A stretch of DNA of 64,000 nucleotides, from contig NZ_NRRL01000007.1 in assembly GCF_016583645.1 (NCBI RefSeq), forward strand, positions 32,557 through 96,556. The letters are read 5' to 3'. Under the pieces are notes generated by a model that searched no databases, was not told the DNA's origin, and was given only the letters and a program-made list of their open reading frames with translations. The position numbers were made by a program, and so were the translations under genes. Source of the DNA: Rhodovibrio sodomensis (GTDB lineage Bacteria; Pseudomonadota; Alphaproteobacteria; Kiloniellales; Rhodovibrionaceae). Positions 26,638-36,289 of the stretch are shown here, piece by piece (the stretch's first letter is position 1; each line of letters begins with the position of its first letter).

Positions 26638-27545
26638 GCCCCGACCCCGATCGAATAGACGTCGGCGGGGACGCTGACCAGCTCGTAGAGCAGCCGCAGC
26701 GCCACGCCGATCACCAGCACGCCGAGCAGGATGCGCAGCGTTTCGCCCGGCAGGCGGCTGCCCACGCGGCTGCCGTACTGCGCGCCGACCACCCCGCCCA
26801 GCAGCAGCATCAGCGCCAGCACGACGTCGACCGTCTGGTTCTGCACGGCCTGCAGGAAGGTGACGTTGGCGGCGACGAAGATGATCTGGAACAGCGACGT
26901 GCCGATCACCACGCTGGTCGGCATGCCCAAGAGGTAAATCATCGCCGGCACCAGCACGAAGCCGCCGCCCACGCCCATGATCGCGGACAGCACGCCCACG
27001 CCGAAGCCGATCCCGAGCGGCAGCAGCGCCGACATGTACAGCCGCGAGCGGTGGAAGCGCATCTTGAACGGCAGGCCGTGCGCCCAGTTGTGCTGGTGCA
27101 GCTTGCGCGCCGGCAGCTTGCGGCTGGTGCGCAGGAACGCCGCCACGCCCTCCCAGGTCATCAGCACGCCCACCGTGCCGAGGACGAGCACGTAGGACAG
27201 GTTAATCACCAGATCGATCTGGCCGATCTCGCTCAGCAGCTTGAACAGGCTGACGCCGGAGGTCGAGCCGGCCAGACCGCCGACCAGCAGCACCGTCCCC
27301 ATCTTGACGTCGACGTTGCCGCGGCGGAAATGCGCCAGCACGCCGGAGATCGAGGAGGCGACGACGTTGTTCGCCTGGGTCGCCACCGCGACCGGCGGCG
27401 GCACGCCGATGAAGATCAAAAGCGGGGTCATCAGGAACCCGCCGCCCACGCCGAACAGGCCCGACAGAAAACCGATCACCCCGCCCAGGCCGAGCAGCAG
27501 GAACACGTCCAGCGACAACTCGGCGATCGGCAGGTAGATTTGCAT
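26634..27545 (-). CDS. TauE/SafE (TSUP) family anion exporter
   Basis: From ATG 27545 the protein has 303 residues with about eight transmembrane segments and two copies of the TSUP glycine pattern: GFLSGLFGVGGGFLMTPLL near residue 25 and GVLSAIMGVGGGFVLVPAM in the second half. The family exports sulfite, sulfoacetate or other sulfur-containing anions across the inner membrane. It is followed by an ATGA-overlapping TIGR02186 gene. The open frame continues upstream of 27545 but those residues are not membrane-like. Confidence 0.9.
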   Translation of the reverse strand: MQIYLPIAELSLDVFLLLGLGGVIGFLSGLFGVGGGFLMTPLLIFIGVPPPVAVATQANNVVASSISGVLAHFRRGNVDVKMGTVLLVGGLAGSTSGVSLFKLLSEIGQIDLVINLSYVLVLGTVGVLMTWEGVAAFLRTSRKLPARKLHQHNWAHGLPFKMRFHRSRLYMSALLPLGIGFGVGVLSAIMGVGGGFVLVPAMIYLLGMPTSVVIGTSLFQIIFVAANVTFLQAVQNQTVDVVLALMLLLGGVVGAQYGSRVGSRLPGETLRILLGVLVIGVALRLLYELVSVPADVYSIGVGA

Positions 27546-27764
27546 CGCGTAATCGGGTGCAACCGCGGATGTGATGGACGTCGGGCAGGGCGGCGCGCCG
27601 CCCGGCTCGCGTCGGGCGGGCATCCGCGATGGACGGCATGGCGACCACCCTACTGCCGCACCGCCCCAGGCGCAAACGCTGGGCGGACGCCGCTTGTTGC
27701 GGGCGCGAATGTGACGGGACCGCGATCCGGACCGCGGTCACGCGGCCTGTCCCCTCGCGTCCCG
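27546..27764. other. Intergenic region upstream of the TauE/SafE gene
   Basis: This GC-rich stretch should contain the promoter of the exporter operon. I see no convincing boxes, ORF or repeat; the composite family B element begins at 27765. Confidence 0.35.
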
Positions 27765-27945
27765 TTGCTCTAACTTCTTGAAGAAAGCGCACGAGGCTGA
27801 AAGGCGGGTCTACCCTTCGGCCTCGTGCCCAAGAGCAAGATGCTGCAAGGTGAAGCCACCTTCCAGCTGAATCTTGCTCTCTCTTCAAGCCGTTAGAGCA
27901 AAATTCACGATGAAGGTCGACTCGACCTTCATCGATTTTGCTCTA
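27765..27945. repeat. Family B composite palindromic element, copy 1
   Basis: Three stacked hairpins. The conserved module, 27894-27945, has TAGAGCAAAAT and ATTTTGCTCTA ends with inner arms GATGAAGGTCGA/TCGACCTTCATC. Beside it are a module with AGAGCAAGAT/ATCTTGCTCT-type ends (27832-27882) and a module with GCACGAGGC/GCCTCGTGC (27788-27828) bounded by TTGCTCT and AGAGCAA. On the minus strand its first three bases are the trpS stop codon. Confidence 0.88.
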
Positions 27946-28983
27946 GTCCAGCAGGAAGCCCACGGCCTGCTTGGCTTCCTTCAGCACCGGCTGGGCGATC
28001 TCGGCGGCGCGGTCGGCGCCGTCGGCGAGGATCCGGTCGATCTCCGCCGGGTCGTTGCGCAGGCGGGTCATCTCCTGACCCATCGGTCCGAGCTTCTCGA
28101 CCGCGAGCTCGGCCAGCTGCGGCTTGAAGCCGCCGAAGCCCTGCCCCTCGAAGCGCTGCAGCACCTCGCGCCAGCTCTCGTTGGCGAGCGCGGCGTAGAT
28201 GCCGAGCAGGTTGAAGCACTCCGGCCGGCTCTTGCGGGTGTGCTCCGGCAGGTCGCCGGACTCGTCGAGCACGTCCGGGCCGGGCAGCATGTCCGGATCG
28301 GTGCGGGCGCGCTTGATCTTGTCGGCGATCGTGTCGCGGTCGTCCGACAGATTGATCCGGGTCATGTCCGAGGTGTCGGACTTGGACATCTTCTTCGACC
28401 CGTCGCGCAGGCTCATCACCCGCGCGGCCGCTCCCATGATGATCGGCTCCGGCAGCGGGAAGACGCCGTTCTCGTCGCCGCCGCGATAGTCGTAGTTGAA
28501 CTTCTGCGCGGTGTTGCGGGCGAACTCCAGGTGCTGCTTCTGGTCGTCGCCCACGGGCACGTGGGTCGCCTTGTAGGCCAGGATGTCGGCGGCCATCAGG
28601 GCGGGGTAGATATACAGCCCGGCGCTCGCCTGCTCGCGGTGCTTGCCGGCCTTTTCCTTGAACTGGGTCATCCGGTTCAGCCAGCCGATCCGCGCCACGC
28701 AGTTGAAGATCCAGGCAAGCTCGGCGTGGGCGGACACGCGCGACTGGTTGAAGATGATGCTCTTCTTGGGATCGATCCCGGCGGCGAGGTAAGCGGCGGC
28801 GACCTCGCGGGTGTTCGGGCCGAGCGCGCTCGGCTCCTGCCAGACGGTGATCGCGTGCAGGTCGACGATGCAGTAGATCGCCTCGGCCTCGTGCTGCAGA
28901 TCGACGAAGTTCCGGATCGCGCCCAGGTAGTTGCCGAGGTGCAGGGCGCCCGTCGGCTGCACGCCGGAGAAGATGCGCTTCAT
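27943..28983 (-). CDS. trpS: Tryptophanyl-tRNA synthetase
   Basis: TrpRS charges tRNA-Trp. The 346-residue protein begins [20 protein letters not shown], which contains the class I HIGH-type sequence (HLGN), and has the KMSKS loop in SKKMSKSD near residue 200. The domain order and length match bacterial TrpRS. It lies 306 bp downstream of murJ on the same strand, with an inverted repeat between. Its TAG stop codon is formed by the first bases of a family B palindromic element, which may also terminate transcription. Confidence 0.98.
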   Translation of the reverse strand: MKRIFSGVQPTGALHLGNYLGAIRNFVDLQHEAEAIYCIVDLHAITVWQEPSALGPNTREVAAAYLAAGIDPKKSIIFNQSRVSAHAELAWIFNCVARIGWLNRMTQFKEKAGKHREQASAGLYIYPALMAADILAYKATHVPVGDDQKQHLEFARNTAQKFNYDYRGGDENGVFPLPEPIIMGAAARVMSLRDGSKKMSKSDTSDMTRINLSDDRDTIADKIKRARTDPDMLPGPDVLDESGDLPEHTRKSRPECFNLLGIYAALANESWREVLQRFEGQGFGGFKPQLAELAVEKLGPMGQEMTRLRNDPAEIDRILADGADRAAEIAQPVLKEAKQAVGFLLD

Positions 28984-29080
28984 CGCTGGAAATGCCCGCT
29001 TGTCCTAGGGGTTGAGCCGCGCTGCGGTTATGGCCGCGCGCACCCACCCGGTCAAGCCAACGGACGTGCGTGATCGAGGC

Positions 29081-29283
29081 TCACCACCAAGACACCAAGG
29101 AAGGCTTTTTACCACAGAGGGCACGGAGGACACTGAGGGGACGGTGGCGCGTCCATCAGCCCGCCCCCAGCGTTTGACAGCGGTGACGCAAGTTCTCTTG
29201 CGCGCGCCGCGCGCGATCCTTTCTCCTCCGTGCCCTCTGTGTCCTCTGTGGTGAAATCTGCTCTCTTGGTGTCTTGGTGGTGA
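29081..29283. repeat. Family D long inverted repeat between murJ and trpS
   Basis: Perfect 19-bp outer arms (TCACCACCAAGACACCAAG at 29081-29099 and its complement at 29265-29283) enclose inner arms ACCACAGAGGGCACGGAGGA (from 29112) and its complement near 29224-29252; the right inner arm has an extra 9 bp. The unique centre is about 90 bp. CCAAGACACCAAGG and CACAGAGG repeats of this kind are known from intergenic regions of many bacteria. Confidence 0.9.
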
Positions 29284-29289
29284 ACCCCG

Positions 29290-30846
29290 TTACTCTGCCA
29301 CCCGGCGCTGGCGGAAGACGCTGGCGATTTCGCGCACGTCGGCCGCGCGGGTCACCACGGCGAAGCCGAAGTAGACCGCCATGCCGCCGAGCACGAGCGC
29401 GGCCAGCGCGCCGGCCCGCGCGGCCAGTCCGCCGGTCAGCCAGGGCATCGCGAAGGACTGGCCGGCGACCAGCACCCCGCCCATCAGCAGGCTGGCGAGC
29501 GCGATCCGCGGCAGCCGGCTCTTCAGGCGCATGTCGGCGACCAGGAAGCGCGCGCGCCGGAGCCAGAGCGCGAGCAGGCCGGCGTTCACCCAGGCGGCGA
29601 CGGCGGTGGCGAGCGCGATCCCGACGAAGCCGATCCAATAGAACAGGCCGACCGTGAGCAGGATGTTGACCCCGACCATCCAGGCCGCGGCGACGAACGG
29701 GCTCCAGGTGTCCTCCCGGGCGAAGAAGCCGGGCTGCAGGATCTTGATCAGCACGTAGGCCGGCAGACCGAGCGCGAAGGCGCCCAGCGCCCAGGCGGTC
29801 GCCACGGCGGCCTCGGCGTCGAACGCGCCGCGTTCGAACAGCACGCTCACGATCGGCCAGGGGATCGCGACCAGGGCAACGGTGGCCGGCAGGGTCAGCA
29901 GCAGGGCAAGCTCGACCCCGCGGTTCAGGCTGTCGCGCGCGGCCTGGTCCTGGCCGGCGCGCAGCTTGCGCGACAGATCGGGCAGCAGGACCACGCCGAA
30001 GGCGATCCCGATCAGCCCCAGCGGCAACTGGTACACCCGGTCGGCATAGTACAGGTAGCTGACCGCGCCCGGCTGCAGCGAGGCGACGATCGTGCCGACC
30101 AACAGGTTCAGCTGCAAGGCGCCGGCGGAGGCGACCCCGGGGCCCATCAGCCGGAGCGTGCGGCGCACGCCCGGCGTCAGGCGCGGCCATGGGAAGTCCA
30201 GCGTGATGCCCGCCCGCCGGGCCGCCCAGATCATCGCCAGGAACTGCGCAACCCCGGCCGCCGTCACCGTCCAGGCGAGCGCCGGGCCCGCCGGCGCGTC
30301 GGCCAGCGGGATCACCGCCAGCAGGGTGGCGATGAACAGGACGTTGAGCAGGATCGGCGCGGCCGCCATCGCGGCGAACCTGTAGAGCGCGTTGAGCACC
30401 CCGCCGTAAAGCGCGACCAGCGAGACGAACAGCAGGTAGGGAAACGTCAGGCGGGTCAGCAGCACCGCCTGGTCGAACTTCGCCGGGTCCTGCGCGAACC
30501 CGGGCGCCAGGAGGTGCATCAGCTGCGGCATCGCCAGCAGCGCGGCCAGGGTGAACGCCAGCAGCGCGGCCGTCAGCACGCTCAGCGTCTCCTCCGCCAG
30601 CCGCACCGCGGCGGCGCGGCCGTCCTCCTCCAGCCGGCGCGCGAACAGCGGCACGAACGCGGCCGAGAACGCGCCCTCCGCGAACAGCCGGCGGAACAAG
30701 TTGGGGAATCGGAAGGCGACGAAGAACGCGTCCGCGACCGGCCCGGTGCCGATCACCGCGGCCATCAGGATGTCGCGCACGAACCCCAGGATCCGGCTGA
30801 TCCCGGTATATCCGCCGACCGTGGCGAGCGAGCGCAGGAGGGACAT
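29290..30846 (-). CDS. murJ: Lipid II flippase MurJ
   Basis: MurJ flips lipid-linked peptidoglycan precursors across the inner membrane. The 518-residue protein starts at ATG 30846 with MSLLRSLATVGGYTGISRIL and has about 14 hydrophobic segments. The MviN hallmark RDILMAAVIGTGPVADAF (with the essential Arg and Asp) is at residues 24-41, followed by FRFPNLFRRLFAEGAFSAAF. It sits between glnD and trpS as in related genomes, but two genes separate it from glnD here. The stop lies 7 bp from the family D repeat. Confidence 0.96.
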   Translation of the reverse strand: MSLLRSLATVGGYTGISRILGFVRDILMAAVIGTGPVADAFFVAFRFPNLFRRLFAEGAFSAAFVPLFARRLEEDGRAAAVRLAEETLSVLTAALLAFTLAALLAMPQLMHLLAPGFAQDPAKFDQAVLLTRLTFPYLLFVSLVALYGGVLNALYRFAAMAAAPILLNVLFIATLLAVIPLADAPAGPALAWTVTAAGVAQFLAMIWAARRAGITLDFPWPRLTPGVRRTLRLMGPGVASAGALQLNLLVGTIVASLQPGAVSYLYYADRVYQLPLGLIGIAFGVVLLPDLSRKLRAGQDQAARDSLNRGVELALLLTLPATVALVAIPWPIVSVLFERGAFDAEAAVATAWALGAFALGLPAYVLIKILQPGFFAREDTWSPFVAAAWMVGVNILLTVGLFYWIGFVGIALATAVAAWVNAGLLALWLRRARFLVADMRLKSRLPRIALASLLMGGVLVAGQSFAMPWLTGGLAARAGALAALVLGGMAVYFGFAVVTRAADVREIASVFRQRRVAE

Positions 30847-31146
30847 GGGTGGCTGGCGTCTCGTGCGGGCGTGGGCCGCCCTGATAGCCGACGCGCGCGG
30901 GGCGGCGAAAGCGCTTTGCGCCAACTTGCCTGAACAACGGGCAAGCGTGGTCACCGGCGACCTACCGGGTTTTCACGGCGCGCGCGGGCGTGCGATGTTA
31001 CCGCCCGGCGAGGGGATCGCCGTCAGCCGCCCGGTCGGTCTGCGAACCGCCCGGACCACGGGGCATCGGCGTTATTTCGGGGGACTTCCGCGCAACCGTA
31101 CGGGCGCCCGGGGTGGGCGTCCGCGACCGACGGGAGATCTCGGCTG
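30847..31146. other. Divergent intergenic region murJ / SEL1 lipoprotein
   Basis: Three hundred bases between two divergent starts, so promoters for both should lie here. I see no repeat, ORF or well-formed promoter boxes. Confidence 0.35.
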
Positions 31147-32115
31147 ATGCGTGTCTTTTCCGCGCCCGCCCTGCGCATGCCGGCGGTGCTGCTCGGCGCC
31201 GTGCTGCTCGTGTCCTGCCAGCAGATGGGCGCGGACCTGAGCCGTCTCGGCCAGGCGATCTCGGGCGGCGGCGATCCGCAGGAGCTCTACCAACAGGCCC
31301 GCGAGCTGGACGCCCAGGACCGCGACGGCGAGGCGGTACCGCTGTACCGGTCGGCCGCGCGGGCCGGCAGCGCGGAGGCGGCCTACGAACTGGGCGAAGC
31401 CTACCGCGACGGCGAAGGCGTCGCGCCCGACCTCGAAGAAGCCGCCGACTGGTTCAACCGGGCTGCCCAGCAGGGGTCGCCGCGCGGGCAGTACCTGCTG
31501 GGCCGGGCGGTCGCCGAGGGCCGCGGGGTCGAGCAGGATTCCGAGCGGGCCGCGCGCTGGTTCGCCCGCGCCGCCGCGCAGGGGTACCCGCCCGCGCAAT
31601 ACGCGCTCGCCCGGGCGTTCATGAACGGCGAGGGCGTGCCGGCCGATCCGCTGTGGGCCGGGCGCTGGTACGGCAAGGCCGCCCGCCGCGGCGAACCGCA
31701 GGCGCAGTTCAGCTACGGCGCGATCCTGGCCGATGGGCAGCGCGTGCCGCGTGACCGCGCGCTCGGCTACGCGTTTCTGGTCCGCGCCGCCGAAAACGGC
31801 GTCGCCGCGGCCGCGCCGCTGGCCGAGCGTGTGCGCGCCGACCTCAGCCCGAGCCAGCGCCGGGCGGCCAAGCGCCACCTGGCGCAGATCCAGGCCGCGC
31901 CGAGCGACGCGTTCGCCGATCCGCCGACCGTGCGCTACCTGCAGGCGGCACTGCGGGCGCTGGGCCACGACGCCGGCCCGATCGACGGGCTGATGGGGCC
32001 GGCGACGCGCGCGGGAATCCGGTCGTTCCAGCGCGACCAGGGCATGGCGGTCGACGGCGCGTTGACCCCGGACCTGCTGCGCGCCGTTCTGCGGGCCACC
32101 CGGGTCGCGGCGTAG
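31147..32115 (+). CDS. SEL1-repeat lipoprotein with C-terminal peptidoglycan-binding domain
   Basis: A 322-residue lipoprotein: the signal ends in lipobox LVSC near residue 24. Residues 45-215 contain four to five SEL1-type helical repeats (for example AAYELGEAYRDGEGVAPDLEEA, in two halves; AQYALARAFMNGEGV; AQFSYGAILADGQRV). The C-terminal region (about 255-315) is a PG_binding_1 domain: VRYLQAALRALGHDAGPIDG and RAGIRSFQRDQGMAVDG. It probably scaffolds other envelope proteins at the cell wall. It is on the plus strand, breaking the usual glnD-murJ neighbourhood. Confidence 0.87.
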   Translation: MRVFSAPALRMPAVLLGAVLLVSCQQMGADLSRLGQAISGGGDPQELYQQARELDAQDRDGEAVPLYRSAARAGSAEAAYELGEAYRDGEGVAPDLEEAADWFNRAAQQGSPRGQYLLGRAVAEGRGVEQDSERAARWFARAAAQGYPPAQYALARAFMNGEGVPADPLWAGRWYGKAARRGEPQAQFSYGAILADGQRVPRDRALGYAFLVRAAENGVAAAAPLAERVRADLSPSQRRAAKRHLAQIQAAPSDAFADPPTVRYLQAALRALGHDAGPIDGLMGPATRAGIRSFQRDQGMAVDGALTPDLLRAVLRATRVAA

Positions 32116-32199
32116 CGGCCGGCGGGTTCGCCGCGCGCGATCGCACGGCGTTGGGGCGGAAATCAGCCTGCGGGCGGGTTCGCCGGTCGGGTCTTCGCG

Positions 32200-33089
32200 C
32201 TACGTCTCGCTCGCGGCGTCGGCGTCGGTGTCCTCGCCGTCGTCGTCCGCCGCGTCGTCGCCGTCATCGTCGTCGCCGCCGTCGTCATCGTCATCGCCGC
32301 CGTTGTCACCGTCATCGCCGCCGTCGTCACCGGCGTCTTCCTGGGCGCCCAGCGTTTCCGCCGCCTCGGCGACGGCCTCGGGGGTGGCGTCGGCGGTCGG
32401 GTCGTCCGCGCTCGGCGCCGCGTCGGGCGTGAAGCCGAGCAGGCCGTTGACCGCCTCGACCGTCGCCGCGTCGATCGTGGTGGTGGCACTGCGCGCGGCG
32501 TCCGACAGCGCGGCCGCGGCCGCTTCCGCATCGCCGTCCTCGGCCGCCTCGGCGTAGCTGCCGATCTGCCCGACCACCGACCGGTCGGAGGCGTTCGCCA
32601 GTGCCGGCTGGGCCGCGCGCGCCGCGTTCAGGCTGCCCAGGCTGGCCGCGGTTACGCCGTCATCGCGATCGCCGTCGCGGTGCCCCGCGACCTCGGCGTC
32701 CAGGCCGGTGACGGCCCCGCTGCCGCGTACGCCGCGCCGCTGCGCCCCGGTGCGTCGCCGCCGAACCCGCCGCGCTCGGCGCTCCGCCCGGGTGCTTGGC
32801 CGCCGCGACCGGGGGCGTCCCCACTTCGGCCGGGCGCGCCGGCACTGGCGGACGCGCCGTTGCCTGGCCCCCCGCCGTTGCCGTTTCCGGGTCCGCCGCC
32901 GCTTGCCCCGGCGCCATTGCCGTTGCCGCGCGCGTCGGCGGTGTTGGCGGCGGTCGGGTCGTCCAGCGTGGGCGCGACCGGGGCGGCGACCAGAGCGAAC
33001 GCCATCGCCGCGGCGCGCGCCCCGGCCAGCAGACGGCGCGCGGGACGGGGCTCGGTCGTGACGGTCGGGATGCCTGTCGTGCGGGGCAT
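32200..33089 (-). pseudogene. Frameshifted secreted protein gene (Gly/Asn-rich, acidic tail)
   Basis: Two overlapping minus-strand frames form one gene. The 5' part (33089 to about 32730) encodes a signal-like N-terminus and a Gly/Asn/Pro repeat region (GNGNGAGASGGGPGNG). The 3' part (about 32730 to 32200), in another frame, contains AASLGSLNAARAAQPALANA, recalling the SLNAAHASPTALANA-type motif of a widespread alphaproteobacterial family, then a tail of some 40 mostly Asp/Gly residues. The total span of 890 bases is one short of a multiple of three, so one base loss, real or a sequencing error, explains the break. The 5' frame alone stops at 32652. Function is unknown. Confidence 0.7.
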
Positions 33090-33224
33090 GTTGCCTCCTT
33101 GGCTGAATGCGGCCTTCTAACGATGGACAGATAGCAAGGCGCGCATCACTGCGGGATGAACGCGGTGTGTCATCCGCGTGCCGAAAACCCTGGATCTAGC
33201 CTGCATGCACCGGCCCGGAGCCCG

Positions 33225-33268
33225 AGAGCAAAATCGATGACGGTCGGGTCGGCCTTGATCTTGCTCTA
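33225..33268. repeat. Family B palindromic element, copy 2
   Basis: A short single-hairpin copy: AGAGCAAAATCGATGACGGTCG at the left (cut here as AGAGCAAAATCGATGACGG) and CCTTGATCTTGCTCTA at the right. On the minus strand its first three bases TAG are the glnD stop codon. It could fold into a terminator for glnD. Confidence 0.85.
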
Positions 33269-36200
33269 GCTAGCGCCGCGTCCGGCCGACGCCTTCTGAC
33301 CGGCCTTGCCGCCGCCGGGCTGGCTTTCCAGCACCTCGCCCAGCTTCTGGCGCAGCCGGCGGAGCTTCTGCTCGCTGTCGACCTTATCGCGCAGGGCGGT
33401 CTGGACGTAGAACACGTCGACCACCCGCTCGCCGTAGGTCGAGATCTTGGCGGCGTGGATCATCAGGTCGGCCTTGGTCAGCACCTGGGTCAGCTCGTAC
33501 AGCAGGCCCGGCCGGTCGCGGCCGTTGACCTCGATCACCGTGTGCTTGGCGGAGATCGTGTTGTCGATCAGCACCCGCGGCGCGACGCGGAACGAATCGT
33601 AGCGGCTGGGCAAGCCGGAGCGCTGCTTCTCCAGCTCCTGCATCGGGCGGATCCGGCCGGCCAGGGTGCGTTCGATCACGCTCGCCACCCGCGCCAGCTT
33701 GTCCGACCGGTCGAACCGGCCGCCCTGGGCGTCGCGCACCCAGAAGGTGTCGAGCGCCATGCCGTTCTTCAGCGTGAAGATGCGCGCGGCCGTGATGCTG
33801 GCGCCCGCGACCGCGAGCGCGCCCGAAATGCGCGAGAACAGGCCCGGGTGGTCGGCGGTGTAGACGGTGATCTCGGTGACCCCGCGGTAGTCGTCGATCC
33901 GGGTGTCGACGGTGAGCGCGCGCGCCTCCCGCTCGGCGGTGCGGATCATCCGGGCGTGGCGCTCGTGCGTGGCCGCGTCGCAGGACAGCCAGTAGGACGG
34001 GTAGCCGCGGTCCAGGTGCGTCTCGACCTCGGCCTCGGTCCAATCGGTCAGGCGCTGGGCCAGCTCGTCCTTCGCCTTGGCGACCCGGCGGTCGCGCGCC
34101 TCGGCGTTGAAGCCGCCGGTCAGCTCGTCCTTGGTGTTCCAGTACAGATCGCGCAGCAGCGCCGCCTTCCAGCTGTTCCAGACCCCCGGCCCGACCGAGC
34201 GGATATCGGCCACCGTCAGGCACAACAGCAGGCGCAGCCGCTCCACCGACTGCACCGTGGCGGCGAAGTCGCGGATCGTGCGCGGCTCCTCCAGGTCGCG
34301 GCGGAAGGCGACCTTGGTCATGTCCAGGTGGTGCAGGATCAGCCACTGCACCGTCTCGCTCTCCTCGTCGCTCAGGCCCAGGCGCGGGCACAGCTTGCGG
34401 GCGATCTCGGCGCCCTTCTCGCTGTGGTCCTCGGGCCGGCCCTTGGCGATGTCGTGCAGCAGCACCGCGACGTAGAGCGCCCGGCGCGACAGCAGCTTGT
34501 GCACCACCTCGCTCGCGATCGGCGCGGTCTCGACCAACGCGCCGCGCTCGATCTTGGCGAGCTCGCCGATCGCGAAGATGGTGTGTTCGTCCACCGTGTA
34601 GTGGTGGTACATGTTGTATTGCATCTGCGCGACGATGCGCCCGAAGTCGGGCAGGAAGCGGCCCAGCACGCCCGCCTCGTTGAGCCGGCGCAGCGTCGTC
34701 TCCGGGTCGTGCTGGCTGGTCAGCATCTGCAGGAACAGGCGGTTGGCCTCCGCGTCCTCGCGCAGCTTGCGGTCGATGAACTTCAGGTTCTGGGTGATCC
34801 AGCGCAGCGCGCGCGGATGGATGTCCAGGCCGCGGCGCTGCGCGACCTCGAAGATCTTCAGGATCCGCACCGGCTTGCGCTGGAACGAACCGGGCTCGGC
34901 GACCGACAGCCGCTCGCCCTCGACCTTGAAGCCCTCCAGCGTCTTGTTGCGGCCCAGCCCGGGGAGGCGCAGCAGACGGGTGCGCTTGTGCTCCGCCTCC
35001 AGCTGGGCGCAGACGATCCGGGTCAGGTCGCCGACGTCCTTGGCGACCAGGTAATAGTGCTTCATGAACCGCTCGACCGCCGCCTGGCCGGCGTGGTCGT
35101 GATAGCCCATCAAGGGCGCGATGTCCTTCTGCAGGTCGAAGGTCAGGCGCTCCTCGGGCCGGCCGGTCTGGAAGTGCAGATGGCAGCGTAGGGTCCAGAG
35201 GAACGCCTGCGCCTTGTCGAAGCGCTTGGCCTCCTCCCGGGTGAACACGTTGCGGTCGACCAGCTGGGCGGCGTTGGCGACCTGGTAGACGTACTTGGTG
35301 ATCCAGAACACGGTGGACAGGTCGCGCAGGCCGCCCTTGCCCTCCTTGATGTTCGGCTCCAGGTGGTAGCGGCTGTCGCCCAGGCGCTTGTGCCGCTCGT
35401 CGCGCTCGGCGAGCTTGGCCTCGATGAATTCGGCGGCGGTCTTGGCCTGCAGCTCCTCGGCGTAGCGCTGGGTCAGCTCGTCGAACAGCGCGCGGTCGCC
35501 CCACAGCAGCCGGCTTTCCAGCAGGTTGGTGCGCACCGTCACGTCGCCCTTGGCCATGCGCAGGCAGTCGTCGACGCTGCGCGTGGCGTGGCCGACCTTG
35601 AAGCCGAGATCCCAGAGGAAATACAGCACCTCCTCGACGACCTGCTCGGTGTGCGGCGTCATCTTCCAGGGCAGCAGGAACAACAGGTCGATGTCGCTTT
35701 GCGGCGCCAGTTCGCCGCGGCCGTAGCCGCCCACCGCGGCCAGGCAGATCTTCTCCCCGGCCGACGGGTTGGCGAGCGGGTGCAGGCGCTGGGTGACGTG
35801 GCCCAGGATCGCCCCGATCAGCTCGTCCGCCAGGTAGCAGGTCGCCTGCATCACCGCCCGGCCGGTCGCGTTGTCTTCGTAGAACCGGCGGTGGATCTCG
35901 GTGCGCCCGGTCCTAAGGTGCGTCTTCAGGGTCCGCAGCACCTGCGTGCGCGTCTTCGGGTCGGCCGTGCCCTGCGGCGTGTTGCGGGCCTCCTCCGGCG
36001 GGATCGGCGGCCCGGCGATCTGCGTTAGCTCCGCTTCCAGCCGCGTGCGGTCGAGCACGGCCGTGCGGTCCGGAATGGCGTGCGCGGTCGGCGGCTCCAG
36101 CAGGTGCCGGCCGGCGGTCCCCGGCGCGCCCGGACTGCTGTCCGCGGCCGGCTCGGCGGGGCCGGCGGGTCCGGCGGGGTCGGCGCCGCGCAGGTCGCTC

Positions 36201-36289
36201 TCGGCGACCTCGGTCTCGGATCGGCCGGTCTGGGATCGGCCGGTCTGGGCCACCCGTTCGGGAGCGGGACTTTCGGGGCTGTTCGCCAA
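33266..36289 (-). CDS. glnD: Bifunctional PII uridylyltransferase/uridylyl-removing enzyme
   Basis: GlnD senses glutamine and modifies PII proteins to control nitrogen metabolism. I place the start at TTG 36289, since AGGA lies 6 bp upstream and no conserved residues precede it; this gives 1007 residues with a disordered 90-residue N-terminus. The nucleotidyltransferase domain has GGYGRGELAPQSDIDLLFL near residue 190. The HD domain is at VLLHDIAKGRPEDHSEKG near residue 615, and two ACT domains (EITVYTADHPGLFSRI; VIEVNGRDRPGLLYEL) end the protein. Its TAG stop is donated by a family B repeat. Confidence 0.96.
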   Translation of the reverse strand: MANSPESPAPERVAQTGRSQTGRSETEVAESDLRGADPAGPAGPAEPAADSSPGAPGTAGRHLLEPPTAHAIPDRTAVLDRTRLEAELTQIAGPPIPPEEARNTPQGTADPKTRTQVLRTLKTHLRTGRTEIHRRFYEDNATGRAVMQATCYLADELIGAILGHVTQRLHPLANPSAGEKICLAAVGGYGRGELAPQSDIDLLFLLPWKMTPHTEQVVEEVLYFLWDLGFKVGHATRSVDDCLRMAKGDVTVRTNLLESRLLWGDRALFDELTQRYAEELQAKTAAEFIEAKLAERDERHKRLGDSRYHLEPNIKEGKGGLRDLSTVFWITKYVYQVANAAQLVDRNVFTREEAKRFDKAQAFLWTLRCHLHFQTGRPEERLTFDLQKDIAPLMGYHDHAGQAAVERFMKHYYLVAKDVGDLTRIVCAQLEAEHKRTRLLRLPGLGRNKTLEGFKVEGERLSVAEPGSFQRKPVRILKIFEVAQRRGLDIHPRALRWITQNLKFIDRKLREDAEANRLFLQMLTSQHDPETTLRRLNEAGVLGRFLPDFGRIVAQMQYNMYHHYTVDEHTIFAIGELAKIERGALVETAPIASEVVHKLLSRRALYVAVLLHDIAKGRPEDHSEKGAEIARKLCPRLGLSDEESETVQWLILHHLDMTKVAFRRDLEEPRTIRDFAATVQSVERLRLLLCLTVADIRSVGPGVWNSWKAALLRDLYWNTKDELTGGFNAEARDRRVAKAKDELAQRLTDWTEAEVETHLDRGYPSYWLSCDAATHERHARMIRTAEREARALTVDTRIDDYRGVTEITVYTADHPGLFSRISGALAVAGASITAARIFTLKNGMALDTFWVRDAQGGRFDRSDKLARVASVIERTLAGRIRPMQELEKQRSGLPSRYDSFRVAPRVLIDNTISAKHTVIEVNGRDRPGLLYELTQVLTKADLMIHAAKISTYGERVVDVFYVQTALRDKVDSEQKLRRLRQKLGEVLESQPGGGKAGQKASAGRGAS

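Noticed and set aside
32236..32345. GTC/ATC trinucleotide-rich tract considered as a satellite
   Set aside because: On the minus strand it encodes the acidic Asp/Gly tail of the frameshifted secreted protein, so it is explained by coding.
33455..35191. 578-codon plus-strand open frame
   Set aside because: It is antisense to glnD; its Arg/Gln/Val-rich composition is typical of GC-rich shadow frames and glnD is certain.
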